This document shows, piece by piece, positions 11,842-24,612 of a stretch of 64,000 bases of DNA. The stretch is from contig CM075670.1 of assembly GCA_037962975.1 (NCBI GenBank), positions 232,832,242-232,896,241 on the forward strand. Reading direction: 5' to 3'. A program made the translations under genes and the position numbers. Within the stretch, counting starts at the first letter, position 1, and each line of letters begins with the position of its first letter. The DNA is from Clitoria ternatea. Taxonomy: Eukaryota > Streptophyta > Magnoliopsida > Fabales > Fabaceae. The notes under the pieces are model-generated. The model was not told the origin of the DNA. It did not search any database and was given only the letters and a program-made list of their open reading frames with translations.

Positions 11842-13277
11842 TTATCTGTCCAACTTAGCCTTGGCCAAGCGTTGGGGAAATGGCATCGGAGGTTGATATG
11901 GTTTCACTTCCTCTTTCTTTTCACTTTGCTTATCCTCTTCCATCATGGGATGAGAATGAGACTCATCCATTTTCTTTTCTTGGTTGGCCTCCTCTTCCAT
12001 CATGTTTGTCGGACCATTATATTGCGTACCAATCCTAAGAGTGATAGCCATTGTGTGATTTGATGGTCCCACCTCGGGCTTTCCAAGAAAGGTTCCCGGT
12101 ACTCTTTGAGAGGATGAGGCCTGTTGAGCAATCTGGGTCTCCAACATTTTGTTGTGAGTGGCAAGGGAGTCAACCTTCGAAGCTAAGTTCTTGATGGCAT
12201 CAGAGAACTCGTCATTCTGTTTTAGTTGGGTAGCTACAAAGGTCTCCATCAAGGACTCCAATTTTGATTTCTGTGGAATGAAATGTCCTTGTGGTCTGTA
12301 GCTACTTTGCTGACTTTGAAACGAGGGTGGCCTGCTTTAGAAACCCGGTGGTCCGAGTGGTGGTATGAAATTGTTTCCATAATTCCTATCGTAGTTCCCA
12401 ATGGCATCCACCTGGTGCATTTCTGGGTCGGGGGGCTGAGTCACTCCAAGTTGACATTCTGAAATGCTGTGACCTGAAACACCACATAACTCACAGACCA
12501 TGTTAGTAGCACCTGCTCCTAATTTATCAAACTTATTAATTTTAACGGATAAAGCTTCTACTTTAGCGGTTAATAAAGAAAGAGCGTCAAGAGAGTACTT
12601 ACCTGGAGTTTTAGATGGCATACTCTATTCTGACGACCACTCATAAGTGTTTTGGGCGACCTCCTCAGTGAGGTTGTAACCTTCCTCCATGTTTTTGCTC
12701 ATGAAGGCACTGCCAACTGTGGCATCCAAGGTCATTTTTTGATTCAGAGTCAGCCCATTATAAAAAATGTTCACCGTCAACCAACGTTCGATGCCATGAT
12801 GTGAGTATTCCCGAAGCATTTCCTTATACCTTTCCCATGCATCATACAAGGTCTCGTCATCTTTTTGATTGAAAGTGATTATCTGCTTCCTCAATTGGTC
12901 TGTTTTGCTCCTTAGATAATTTTGTTGAGGAAGGCATGAAATAACTGCTCCCATGTAGTGATCGACCCCTCCGGGAGCGCATACAACCAAGCTCTGGCCT
13001 TATCCCTTAAGGAGAATGGGAAAAGCCTAAGTCGAATTGCGTCACTTAAGACCCTATTTACGTTGAGCATGTCACAATACTCAAGGAAAATTTGTAGATA
13101 CAAGTTGGGGTCCTCGGATGGTAATCCTCCAAACTGACTTTGTTGAACCATCAAGAGCAAGGATGGCTTCAACTTAAAATTGTTCACCTCAATGTTTGGT
13201 CTAGTGATGCTAGACCTCCTACCCATTGCATTAGGCGCTGCAAAATCACGGAGTGCTCTGTTGTCTGGGTTATCCAT
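11842..13277 (-). pseudogene. Gag of Athila element A
   Basis: Overlapping frames in more than one phase show a degraded capsid gene. The start is at 13277 (MDNPDNRALRDFAAPN). The conserved gag core (RLRLFPFSLRDKARAWLYAL, TTWEQLFHAFL) lies near 12930-13050. Frame 12337-12621 has a zinc-knuckle-like CELCGVSGHSISEC, and frame 11842-12261 holds the C-terminal, proline-rich part. Gag would package element RNA into particles. The change of phase at about 12912-12990 indicates a frameshift. Confidence 0.85.
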
Positions 13278-13598
13278 TTGCTCGTCGGTAGCTGAACTTG
13301 AAGCTTGCTGTTTGCTTTGCTTTAGTCACTGCCGAAGTGCTCTGAGTTTCCTTAGCGTTTGTTCAATTTCAGGGTCGAAGATGTGTTCAAAGCTGGAACA
13401 CTTTCACATAAAGAAACCTGCACAATCCACAGACAAACAAATACCAAAGCGTAATTCTACAGAAAAATAAGAACCAAAAACCAGAAAAAGTTATGCAGAA
13501 AAATAAAGGAATGCAACAAAAATTATGCAGAAAAAAATAAAATAAAATAAAAGAGTATCTAGTCTAATCAAAACACAATTTAGCCAATATTGGGGACA

Positions 13599-13617
13599 AT
13601 CCCCGGCAACGGCGCCA
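13599..13617 (-). promoter_or_regulatory. Primer-binding site, tRNA-Asp type
   Basis: The minus strand reads TGGCGCCGTTGCCGGGGAT, complementary to the 3' end of plant tRNA-Asp, six bases from the 5' LTR. This is the usual primer of Athila-lineage elements. Confidence 0.88.
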
Positions 13618-13623
13618 AAAACT

Positions 13624-15134
13624 TGATAGCCTACCACAAGCGCACGGGGTATCGTAGTAATAAAAATATCGTCCCACAAAGATTGTTCCTAATTACCGGC
13701 ATACAATGTTTTGATTATCTAGACAAATCATTTGTTGATTCAGAAATTTAAAACATAAAACTAAATGGCATAAACAAAAAACACTGAATAATTCACAATG
13801 AGAATGAAAAGGTTTAATTGAAAACAATGGAGATTAGTTCCTTGGGAGATAAAGGTTCGCATGTATTACCAATATTAAATGCAATTCAGTTTCTAAATTA
13901 CCAAATCCTATTTCTTAATGCAAGTTTTCCTAATTTAATTAGTGACCTTCTCTTGAAACCTCACTAACGTACCTAATTATTGAAGAACCACGTTTAATTC
14001 ACTAATTAGATCCTTTACCTTTTATAAAAACCCGATTATCCCTCAAAGAGTCCTGTTTACTTTCGTAACCCGAATCCCTAGGTTCAATTTGATGTAATTT
14101 AAACCATATGTCAATATTTTGATCATCCATACCATTTAAGATCATCTACACCTATCTCTAGGCTTAGTAGAAGCATTAAGATCACATAAAATTGAATAAG
14201 AAACATGATTCAATAATTAAGAACAAAGAACATTCAATAAAGGTTCAAATACATGCTACACCCTAATTCCCAAGAATGAAATTTAGTTCACCATAATGTA
14301 AAGAATTACAATCCTACAATATGATTCAATTTCAAACATAGAAGAAATCGAAATTACAGAATAAGGGTTTCAAAGAAAACTAGAGTTCTCACTTTTGTCA
14401 TGAATCTATGCCCAAAATTCTACAGATTTGATGTTCTCCCTTGGTCCTTGATTTGTTTTCCAAGAAGAAAACCTTCCAATTTCTCACCCAAAAACTGTCT
14501 CTTTTTTCCTTTTTTTCTCCACCCCCTAATTCCATGTTCCTTTTCCTTCTTATCCTTTGGAAAACACAAGAAATCTAAAAGTAACTACTGCAACATGTAA
14601 AATCCATTGGCAGTTAATCATTCTCTGTTGTCCCCAATCGCGTGAGAAATAAAAAATCTGGGCAGAAACCACTGGTAGTGGGAAAATCCATCGCCAGTGG
14701 ATTTTATGGCAACGAGTTCCACGGCTAGTGGATTTTCCCACTGGCAGTGGATCGTTCTGACCTTCATTTCTCCATTTTCCAGAATGTTCCACTGGCAGTG
14801 GATTTTTCCACTGGTAGTGGATTTCCTTGAACCTTGGCAAACATGTGCTTTGTGAGTGTTTTTGGGCTCCGAAATGTATATCCTTCTTTAATTGATGGAT
14901 TGGCTTTAATTTTGAGTCTTCCATGAACTCTTTTCATTTTCCTATTCCCTTCAAATTCTTTAAATTCATTTTGCAAAAAGACTTATATCATGAAAGTTCC
15001 TGCAAAATACAACTACCTAAGTAGCATATGCGGAAATAGAAGAATACAAATGGAAATTAGGGGAAAATAAGATGAAATGAACTAAAACTAAGACTATATG
15101 GACCCTAAAACTAATGCAACCTAGACACTTATCA
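13624..15134 (-). repeat. 5' LTR of Athila element A (1,511 bp)
   Basis: The plus-strand termini are TGATAGCC and ACACTTATCA, so the element-sense strand runs TGATAAGTG...GGCTATCA. At 14665-14825 it holds a run of CCACTGGCAGTGG-type dyads with 1-bp centres, several followed by ATTTT. No partner LTR remains in the window. Confidence 0.8.
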
Positions 15135-16080
15135 TTGCTTACCTTTAAGACCCAACTTAATTAACTTGAGATGATCCTTAAGTTGTAGCAATTCACCCAT
15201 AATTCTATCTGGTTCATTCAAGTCTTGTAACATCCCAGATATTTATAGAAAAATTTTATGAAGTGGAAAATGTTAAAAATTGTTTTGAGGAATTTATTTG
15301 ATATTTTTAAGAATTATTGGTTTATTATGAAAGGGTGATTAGAAGAAGAGAGGTTTAATTAAAATCATTAAAGAAATTGTAAAGGAAATGGAGAAATGAC
15401 TGGTTGAAGAGGTCACCGGTTGGACGTGAACGGTTGAGAAGGTAACCGGTTGCAATGAGTTTAAATAAAGGCTTCTCTCTCTCAATCATTCATTTTCTAC
15501 GAGAACCTTCATCTTCTTCTTCATCTGTTTCTCTTCTTCCTCTCCTTCCTCCATTGTTGAGAGCTGAAAGCTTTGAAGGGAGGTCCCTTGTTGCATCAAA
15601 CCTTGAAATAATTACATAGCTATGACAGTGGTTTCAAGGTAAGTCCTTTGAACCATTTGAAATTGTTACCTCATCCCTTTCGTTTCTTTTCTGGACCGAA
15701 TAGTCATGCATGTGGGGGTACTATTCCGATCTCCACTCCTCTTGGCTGTGAGCCTAGAAATGGCCCTTTAACCAGATGAGTGGTGGTATGACGTTAATGT
15801 GTTTAACGTTCCAAAACCGTAGGTGGTGGAACAAACACTAGTGGGACGATCAAGGAAGTTGGTGCTGGAACGGAGGTGGAACGGTGCACCCAGCAACTGT
15901 TGAAGCTTGGAACAGAGGTAAGGGGGTGTTCGGGTTATAATTAATGAGAATAGGACACTGTCCGAGTTGTTAGAATGACTAAACTGGGTAAGAGATGATG
16001 CTGAGGGAAAATTATATGGATATGTGTATGAATGTAAGTGTGGAGGTGCACACCGATCGTGTGTGTGTGTGTGTGAGTGT

Positions 16081-17973
16081 TGATGCTAAAATCCCGAGCC
16101 ATTAACTTGGTGGTGAAAATCTTAGTAAAACCAAAATATGACTCTCGGATTTATCCTTTGGCAAGCGTACCAACCGTTAAAATTGTAGAATATTTGATCG
16201 TCCCACAGGGATTGTGGTAAGTACCTCAATCTTGGACTAGTACAAGTTGAACCAACAGAAAATACATGAATTTCATTCGGTTTTTGGTTGTTTTAGTGTT
16301 TTATAGTTGTTTTTGTATTTCCAGAAATAGAGTTAAAATGAAATGTGAAAGGTGATTAATAGAAAACAGGTCAGGATTGCTTTGGTTCACAATTCACCAA
16401 GAAACATACAATTAAAGTATAATCACACTCCATAATCCAGAGGACAATCCGCTTGTGGTTATTCCCTAATTCCTTAGGTGAAAAACACTAATCCTTAAGC
16501 ATCGAACCTTAATTCCTTAAGTGCTCAATTAACCTAAGAATCTAATGCGAAATTGGAGGTTGAACTCTAACTATTCACCTAAATTGATTAGGCCTGAACT
16601 AGTTAGAAAGCTGGAAGTTACCTAAGCTTCAACCATGATTCCTCACTGGCGAAGTTCTTCATCAGTTCTGGATTTGTCAATCAAGCGATTCTGCTCCACT
16701 CCTCAGCTTATTCGCCTCAGGATCTAGAAGTCGATTTCCTCGCTCACAGCTTCAAGACTCCATTGCTAACCTTCCTAATCCCAACCTTAGGGAATTAGAA
16801 CTCCATTGACTTCGGTTCCATCGAAGGATTGTGGAACGTCATGGAGGAAAGGATTTAGAGAGAGAAAATTACGTAGTGAGATGTACGAAGTTGTGAATGA
16901 ATTGTATTCTATGTATCTGTCTCTGTTCTTCTTCTACTTCCAGAATATGTACAACCTATATATAAACTTCTACCTAACTAACTAACTTAACTGATAACTT
17001 AGGAAACTTAAGTTAATGACTAAACTAACTAGTTACACAGTTTACAGAGTGATGAACTAATTACAGCTCAGCTCTTAACAGGATCCAGCTCATCCTTAGC
17101 TAATTTACAGCATAGCACCAGCTAATTAACAGCTTACTACTTAAGTTACTAAGGGTGCAGCAGTAGAAGAGAAGACAATGAAAGTGGAAACAGCACTGCG
17201 CTGAGTATGTTGTTGGAGGAAAGGAATAGTGTTTCCTCTACGCTTCAGCAACTGGGTTCTCGCTTGAACGGGTTAAACTCTCGCTTGAGCGAGCTCGGGA
17301 TTGCACTGCAGTGTTGCTTTCTCGCTTAAGTGTTATGGCGAAGCTTGGGCGAATGAATGATGTTTTGAGGTCACGCTTGAGCAAACTTTGACCCTCGCCC
17401 GAGCGAATTTGTCTATCGCTTAAGCGAATTGTCTTTTCAATCAGCATTTCTAAAATGGACGCTCGGGTTCTTCTTTTTATTTTCAATCGGTTCCTTGTTC
17501 TCTTTTGGAGTCGGTATCTTGGAAGTCTTTGCAGTCAGCTTTTTGTTAATTCTTTTCGGTCAACCTTTTGGGAAGTCTCGCTCAGTCAGTCTTTTGGAGT
17601 CCTTTCAGTCGGTTATACGAAGACTCACTCGGCTTTGTAAATTCTCGCTCGGCTTTATGATTTCTCACTCGGATTTTTATAATTTTTCCTCGGATTTGTC
17701 TTCTTCTCTCGAATATGCCCCGTTCCTGCACCAATAAACAACTATTTGCCTAGCATTTATATGCTGGCTGCTGAGTAAATTTATAAATAGCAATAAACTC
17801 TTGATTTATTAATGTTTTCAATCGTTTTCTTACAAAAGTAAAGCACTTTTGAAATAAATAACTAAAACACAAATTATTAACAAATCATTAAATAATATAG
17901 TCAGAACTAAACAATACTTAATAAATTATATTAAATAAAAGGTGGAATAATTAAGTCTTTTCAAGACTTATCA
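16081..17973 (-). repeat. 3' LTR of Athila element B
   Basis: It runs from TGATGCTAAAATCC to GACTTATCA on the plus strand and is a direct repeat of 27449-29341. A short dyad array (CTCGCTTGAGCGAG type, partly decayed) lies at 17254-17430, followed by ACTCGG-type repeats to about 17700. These are the same two motif families seen in the unrelated chromovirus LTRs of this window. Confidence 0.92.
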
Positions 17974-17990
17974 CATCCCCAAACTTAAAA
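17974..17990 (-). promoter_or_regulatory. Polypurine tract of Athila element B
   Basis: The minus strand reads AAGTTTGGGGATG directly before the LTR start TGATAAGTC, the correct place for the second-strand primer. Confidence 0.7.
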
Positions 17991-19576
17991 CTTGCTTGTC
18001 CTCAAGCAAATACTCAGATTATTTAACTAATCAAGTTGTTATTTAACACACTCAACTTTTCCTTAACTTAATTCATGCTATAATTATTAAATACCGATCA
18101 TACTTTCTTTTCATAATTTCTAAAAGTATAATAACTTACACCTCCTTTGGGAAACAAGCTGCTAATGCTTTTCTCACTGGTCGGTGTTTAACTCTTCTGT
18201 CGGTGTATAGGGTGAATAGAATGCACTCTTCACCTGCATACTTTGTTAGATAAACATAGGCTTGCAACAGTTCTACACGTTATGCCATATGCCAACACAA
18301 TCAGATCAGTAAGGGCTTTTTTAAGCTTATAACGGGGCTGGGCTACAGGCTCAATTATTATTTTTCCGAGTGAATGTCAGGTTACAAGATGTATCCACTG
18401 ATGCCTTGACTCAATTTTGACTTAACTGCCTCTACTTAGCAAGCTCCATTATTTTCCGAGTGAATGCTAATCTTAACACTTTTGGTGCTTTGCACCTTCT
18501 TTTTCTTTCAGTCCTTCAGACTTTTCCCTTTTCTTTCTTCTTTTCCATCTTTTTCCGATCACATTTCAATCGGTGTATTTTTTCAATTGGTGCTTTGCAC
18601 CCTTTTTCTTTTCTGACTTTGTTCATTTTTCTCTCGGCTTTGCCTTTCTTCCTTTCATTTTTTTCAAGATACTCACCCATAATTAAGGTCGGAGTGTGTC
18701 CTTAATTACTGTTAGGCACACTCTTCATCCCCAAACTTAGAACTTGCTAGTCCCTAGCTATAAGTAAGAACCGAGCAACTCAGCAGTGGAACATCCAAGG
18801 GTAACTTAGTCAGGTTTTTCTTGGATAAATAGGCTTGTAACGTTAGGTGAATAAACAGAATAAAAGGGTCTTAGGCTCAAACATAATTTTTGGGTCAAAG
18901 GATAATTAAATATACTAGGAAGGCTATTTTTTTGGCCATGGCTTAAATTAACAAAGAAGGCCTTCATCATTTCCGATTGTTTGGCATACAAACAATTAGC
19001 AAGTACTGAAGCAAATTCTGTCTCACTAACTAGTACGCAAGTTCACTCGGAAAAGGATAAAATAGGCTCAAAAGCTACGAATGTAACAGTTAATCAGCCA
19101 GTCATGTCCCCAAACTTAATGTAAGATCATACATTCAGAGTGCTAACTAGCATGCCGAGTAAATACTTAATTAATGATGAAAAAGTTATGGGCAGAGATC
19201 ATGAGTTAAACAAAACCGATCAGTTAATTTATCCGACTAAGCTTAAGAATCAGCAACTTTAATTCATTAAGATGGATTTGAATTTAAACAATAAACATAT
19301 TTTAGCAATTAATAAGTCAGAATATCAATTAAGGAGTGAGTAGGAAAAATACTTCCTTTTTTTTTACCTGAGTGGTTGTGGATGTGAAAACACGTGGTCA
19401 GGTTAGGATGCATTAATTTACCGATACAATCGAAAAACAAAATAAAACAAGTAATTTTAACAAAGAAAGAAAGTTTTATTACAACTAAAATAAAAGCAAA
19501 TTCATTGTTCAGGAAACAGTTTAGAATAATATCAAGTTAATTACATAAAAACATCATAATAACACGTAGCAACAAC
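17991..19576. other. 3' noncoding region of Athila element B
   Basis: No credible gene. The region is pyrimidine-rich on the plus strand at 18460-18670 and contains scattered CCGAGTGAA motifs (18365, 18453). CCCCAAACTTA motifs recur near 17976, 18728 and 19107. It separates the post-pol frame from the 3' LTR. Confidence 0.45.
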
Positions 19577-20137
19577 TCAAGCATCCTGATCTTCATTCTC
19601 TTTGTCCTGCTCTGAAGGTGGTGAGAGGTCAGCTGCTTGGGATACGTCCTGTGAGGGAATATTGAATCCAATGGAAGCTAACCACACATCTCTGTCAGGT
19701 GGGGCTCCCATTTCAGCTGTGTGTTCTATCCTCAATTTCATGGCAATCTTTCTGAGCATGAGATCGTGGTTCAAGACCCGATCATAAATTCTAAGTTACA
19801 TCTTCTTTATGACCTGCAATACCTGCAACACTACAGAAATGTCAGAAAAAGAAGAACCGGCTCCTGCAGATTGCCTGGGACGCTCAGACTCTTTCGTTTT
19901 AAACTTTATAACATGGTTGTCAGTAGCTTTAACACTTTCAACTTTTGGCAATTCATTCCTCTCAACTGCAGGGGATACATTCTTCTTAGCTTTACTTTGA
20001 CTGGGTGCATGTTCAGAGGAATCAGATATACTAATGGTTACTACTTCCTTTTCGTTATCCAATTGCTTTTTTCTCACACTTCCTTCTGCAAAATTTGGTC
20101 TAGGTCTTTGCAGGAGTCTTTATGATCTTCTTTTCAT
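19577..20137 (-). pseudogene. Post-pol (env-like/ORF3) remnant of Athila element B
   Basis: It reads from an ATG at 20137 into a stop after about five codons. It continues as a lysine- and serine-rich stretch (19796-20077) and then, in the next open frame (19577-19774), as HTAEMGAPPDRDVWLASIGF with an acidic C-terminus. The GAPPDRDVWLASIGFN motif is, to my recollection, characteristic of the C-terminus of the extra protein in Athila/Calypso-type elements. The whole frame is far shorter than the several hundred residues usual there, so a large internal part is missing. The function of this protein family is unresolved. Confidence 0.5.
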
Positions 20138-20559
20138 AGTTAATGTTAAAAGAATACTGATAAACAACCTAAATAAAAAATAAGAACAGAAATCTAAAAG
20201 AAACACAGCAAACCCAAAAAAATGTGAGATGCATGGCTATGAACAGTGGAAGAATATTAACAAAGAAGCAAGAAGATACTACACGCATTCTTAGAAGTGA
20301 ACGAAATAAGTGAAATAAGTGGAAAGGTAGTACCTTTCTTAGAAATTAGAAAGTGGCTTTTCGTCTTCCACCCCAGTTCAGCGTAGGTACTTAGGGTTTT
20401 AAAGCTGAAAGGTTTTTATACTATTGAAGTTACTTATCCCAGAAACGCAAAAATATGTTCCAGCTTTATTGAGTACTTATTAATATTATATTATATATAC
20501 TTATGTATTTATTTATTTATTTAATAAATTTTAATTTTGACACTCTTACTCAGCTCACA

Positions 20560-21660
20560 TACTGAATAGGTGAAAGATCGAGTGAGAAAGGGAAAAAATG
20601 CCGAGTGGATTATAAAAGATGAGTGACAAAGATGAAGAAGACGAGTGAATAAACAAACGATAGGAACAAACGAGCGAATAAAAACAATAAGTAAATGAAA
20701 GAGTTAGTGGAAGAACAAATGGAAGAACGATACGTGAATAAATACAGGATTCCAAGTGGACAGAAAAACAGGTGGGAGAAATAATAATGAAAATAAATCC
20801 GAGTGAAAAAAAGAGTATGGAGAGATATGAGACGATTGGAAGAGTGTATAGAAGAACGAGTGGAAGAATGAATGAGTAAATAGAAGACGAGTGAATTAAA
20901 GTGAACGAATGAATGAAAATCGAGTGATTAAACGTGAGGCAATAAATGGAAAACTACAAAGGAAAAACACCGAGTGAAAATGGAGAAAGATACCGGGTGA
21001 TAAAGAAGATGCTGAGTGGTAAAGAAGGAGTGAGTAAATAAAAAGGTCGATGAATAAAAAAAATGAGCGGAAAAAAAAATGAAATGAGCAACGCCGAATA
21101 AAAGAAACAACAAATGAAAGAACGAATGGATAAAAATAGAGTGTGGTAGTGAAAGACTGAGGGGCAGGTGAGGAACGAAAAAGAATGAATGACCGAGTCG
21201 AAGAATGAATAAAATAACAAATAAAAATATTCTGAGTGAAGGAGATGAGTTAAATGCAGGAGCGAGTGGAAGAAAGACGAGTGATCTAGTGAGAAACCGA
21301 GTGAATAAGAAAGAGACTGCAGAAAAAGAATCATGAAAAGGGATACCGAGTGGATCATAGGACGAGTGAAAGAATGAATGGATTAAAGAAAAGAAAATGA
21401 AAAACGAGTGCGACAATGAATAGACGAGTGAACAAGCGAGTGGGAGGAAGAACAAATGAAAGAACAAATGAAAGTAATACTGAGTAAATGAAAAGCCGAG
21501 TAAACAAAATGAATGCAGCGAGGGGCCGAGTGAATGGATGAGAAAAATAGAAAGTCGACTGAATGCAAGACTGACAAAAATATACTGAGTGAATAGGAGA
21601 CTAATGGATACAAAACTAACTGTGATAAGTGAGGAATCTGAATGATAAAAGGGCTGACTG
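20560..21660. repeat. Degenerate GAGTGAA purine-rich repeat tract
   Basis: For about 1.1 kb the plus strand is a string of diverged GAGTGAA/GAATGAA/CCGAGTGGA units with hardly any pyrimidine runs. It produces long artificial minus-strand frames (20928-21671) full of Ser, Phe and Leu, which are not genes. It lies between the end of pol and the post-pol remnant of element B. The flanks 20138-20559 and 21661-21929 show nothing recognisable. Confidence 0.6.
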
Positions 21661-21929
21661 AAATAAATCACCCTTCATCATCTGACCTGTTTATTAAATC
21701 AACGATCAGGAAGCCTTTATTAACGTCTCTCTCTTTATTCAAGAATAAGTGAAGTTCAGTCGGGACTATTCTCGCTCAAGCTCGGACTTCCTTCTTCAAA
21801 ACTTCAAAAATTTTATTCAAACTTTATTCACTAAATTTTTATAGTTTTCTTTTCATTAAAAACACTCAGAACGTAGGGCTACCTCCCTAGAGCGCTTCTT
21901 TAAGGTCACTAGCTTGACCTTATGGCATC

Positions 21930-23059
21930 TAAGAAGATGCTTGCAGTAACAAGGAGGTTTTCGGCCTATCAAACTCTCCTCCAAAGTAGAGTTTGAGTCG
22001 CTGGCCATTTACCTTAAAAATCCAATCGGTAGTCGGGTCTTTTAGCTCAACTACACCATGAGGAAAAACCTCATTTATAGTAAAAGGCCCCGACCACTTC
22101 GATCTAAGTTTTCCAGGGAAGAGTCTCAGTCAGGAATTGAATAATAACACCTGATCATCCTTCTGAAACTTTTTCTTATTAATTCGCTTGTCGTGCCACT
22201 TCTTTGTTTTCTCCTTATAAATGGAAGCACTTTGATAAGCGTTGAGTCAGAACTCCTCTAATTCATGGAGTTTCAAAACTCTTTCCTCCTGGGATTGGTC
22301 ACAGTCCATGTTTAATAGCTTTGTGGCCCACCACGCCTTATGTTCCAACTCCACAGGGAGATGACAAGCCTTACCGTACTCTAATTGATACGGGGACATG
22401 CCAATCGGAGTCTTGAAGGCTGTTCGGTAGGCCCACAATGCATCATCTAATTTTACCGACCAATCTTTTCTAGATTTTCTGACCACTTTCTCTAAGATTC
22501 TTTTGATTTCTCTATTTGACAGCTCGACTTGTCCACAAGTTTGTGGATGGTAAGGAGTGGATATCTTATGTAACACCTCATAGTGACGCAAGGCTTTTTC
22601 CATTATTTTATTACAAAAATGTGAACCCCCATCACTAATAAGTACTCTCAGAACTCTAAACCTAGAGAAAATATTCTTCTTGATGAACCTAAGCACCATA
22701 TGTGCATCATTGGTTCTGGTCAGGATTGCCTCCACCCATTTGGAGACATATTCTACAGCAACAAGAATATATTCATTGGAGAACGACTTTGGAAAGGGTC
22801 CCATAAAGTCGATACCCCAAACGTCAAATAATTCCATAATTAGAATGTTTGTCAAAGGAATGCCAGCTTTAGCAGAGAGACCTCCGCTCCTTTGACATTT
22901 ATCGCACCTTTTGACATACTCTTTAGCATCTTGAAAGATAGTTGGCCAATAAAAGCCACTTTGTAAAACTTTTACTGCTGTATGGGAGGCACCATGATGA
23001 CCTCCATAATAAGAGTCGTGGCAATGCCACAAGAGCCTTTCTTGCTCGGATTCAGGCAC
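21930..23059 (-). pseudogene. Integrase of Athila element B
   Basis: The zinc-binding region is well preserved (HCHDSYYGGHHGASHT, KRCDKCQRSG). The catalytic core follows with the first aspartate in VWGIDFMGPFPKSF, the second in LISDGGSHFCN and the glutamate region in HPQTCGQVELSNREIKR. A stop at about 22247, best explained as CGA to TGA, interrupts the frame. The C-terminal domain continues in the same phase past it to about 21930 (VFPHGVVELKDP). The order after RT is normal for gypsy elements. Confidence 0.9.
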
Positions 23060-23062
23060 ACA

Positions 23063-24577
23063 TCACCTGATCACTCCATCAACTCTTATTTTATACAAAA
23101 ATGGATCATCCCAAAGAAAGTTCTTGCTATCATGAAAATTTTTTTTTCTCATTTGGGATGTCCAACCATCAGGTACCACCGAGGCACTTTTAAAGTTAGC
23201 CATATCAGCATACCATGTCCCGGTGATAATTGCCATCAACTTCTTGTCTGGAAATTCTTCTTTAATTAAAACCGAATCCGACTCTCCTTCCAGATGAGAC
23301 AGTTGGTCGGCAACTGAGTTCTCTACTCCCTTTTTATCTCGTATTTCTAAGTCAAACTCTTGGAGTAACAAAACCTACCTGATCAGTCTCGGCTTGGATT
23401 CTTTCTTAGCTAGTAAATACTTGATAGCCGAGTGATCTGTATATACAACAACCTTGGCCCCAATCAAGTAAGCACGAAATTTATCAAATGCATACACCAC
23501 AGCAAGCATTTCTTTTTCAGTAGTGGTGTAATGTATTTGATTTTCGTTCAGCACTTTACTAGCATAATAAATTACATGAGTTAATTTTCCTACTTTCTGA
23601 CCCAGTACAGCTCCGACTGCAAAGTCACTTGCATCACACATTAATTTAAACGGTAAAGACCAATCAGGTGCTGCAAGGATCGGAGCTGAAATCAGACTTT
23701 GTTTCAATTTTTCAAAAGCCTTGACACAGTTTTCATTAAACGCAAACACATGATCTTTTACAAGCAAGTCAGTCAAAGGCTTAGCTATTTTTGAGAAATC
23801 TCTAATGAACCTTCTATAAAAACCAGCACATCCTAGAAAACTTTTTACTCCTTTCACGTTGATTGGAGGAGGAAGTTTTTCAATAATTTCTATCTTGGCT
23901 CAGTCCACTTGAATGCCCTCAGTAGAGATCTTATGGCCAAGGACTATCCCTTCCTTAACCATAAAATGGCATTTTTCCCAGTTAAGGACGAGGTTAGTTT
24001 CTTGGCATCTCACCAACACCTTAGATAGGTTGCTGAGGCATGAATCGAAACTATTACCAAAAACAGAGAAATCGTCCATGAATACTTCAATGAATTTCTC
24101 CACCATGTCCCCAAAAATGGCCAGCATACACCTTTGAAAGGTTGCTGGAGCATTGCATAAACCGAACAACATGCACCTGTAAGCAAATATTCTGTATGGA
24201 CAGGTGAAAGCTGTCTTCTCTTGATCTTTTGGGTAAAGCATAATTTGGTTATAACCCGAGTAACCATCAAGGAAATAGTAGTACTCATGACCCGATAGTC
24301 TCTCAAGCATCTGGTCAACGAATGGCAAGGGAAAGTGGTCTTTCCGAGTGAAGTCATTCAACCTTCTATAGTCTATACACATTCTCTATCCTGTGGTCGG
24401 TCTAGTAGCTATGACTTTACCTTTTTCATTTTTAACAGTTATCATTCCTCCTTTCTTAGGCACCACTTAGACCGGACTGATCTAAGCGCTGTCTGAGATA
24501 GGATAAATGATTCCTGCATCAAGAAGCTTGACCACCTCTTTCCTGACTGCCTCTTTCATTTTGGGGTTCAATCTGCG
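23063..24577 (-). pseudogene. Reverse transcriptase and RNase H of Athila element B
   Basis: RT core motifs are CIDYRRLNDFTRKDHFPLPF, FLDGYSGYNQI, LFGLCNAPATFQ and the catalytic VFMDDFSVFG (23900-24382). RNase H lies in 23375-23857 (CDASDFAVGAVLGQ, VYTDHSAIKYLLA), followed by a linker in 23063-23371. The N-terminal RT part (about 24440-24577) is readable but has two in-frame stops where tryptophan codons are expected (before ISPV and before VVPKKGG). Other stops lie near 23372 and 23898. Each domain is recognisable end to end, but the polyprotein is dead. Confidence 0.9.
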
Positions 24578-24612
24578 TTGTGGCTGTATTACAGGGGAAT
24601 AATCATCCTCCA

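Larger units (their letters stand above)
6629..15134 (-). mobile_element. Athila-like Ty3/gypsy element A, 3' end truncated
   Basis: The order on the minus strand is 5' LTR (13624-15134), tRNA-Asp primer site, gag, protease, RT-RNase H, integrase, and a post-pol frame. The long spacing, the tRNA-Asp primer site, the post-pol region and the LTR termini (TGATAAGTG...CTATCA) fit the Athila lineage. The 3' LTR is missing because the element stops at 6629, where the chromovirus derivative starts. All coding parts carry stops. The bases after the 5' LTR (TTGCT, 15135-15139) would be one target duplication, but its partner is lost. Confidence 0.8.

Noticed and set aside
20928..21671. 247-codon minus-strand frame
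   Set aside because: It is the translation of a degenerate GAGTGAA repeat (Ser/Phe/Leu only), with no domain and no start context.
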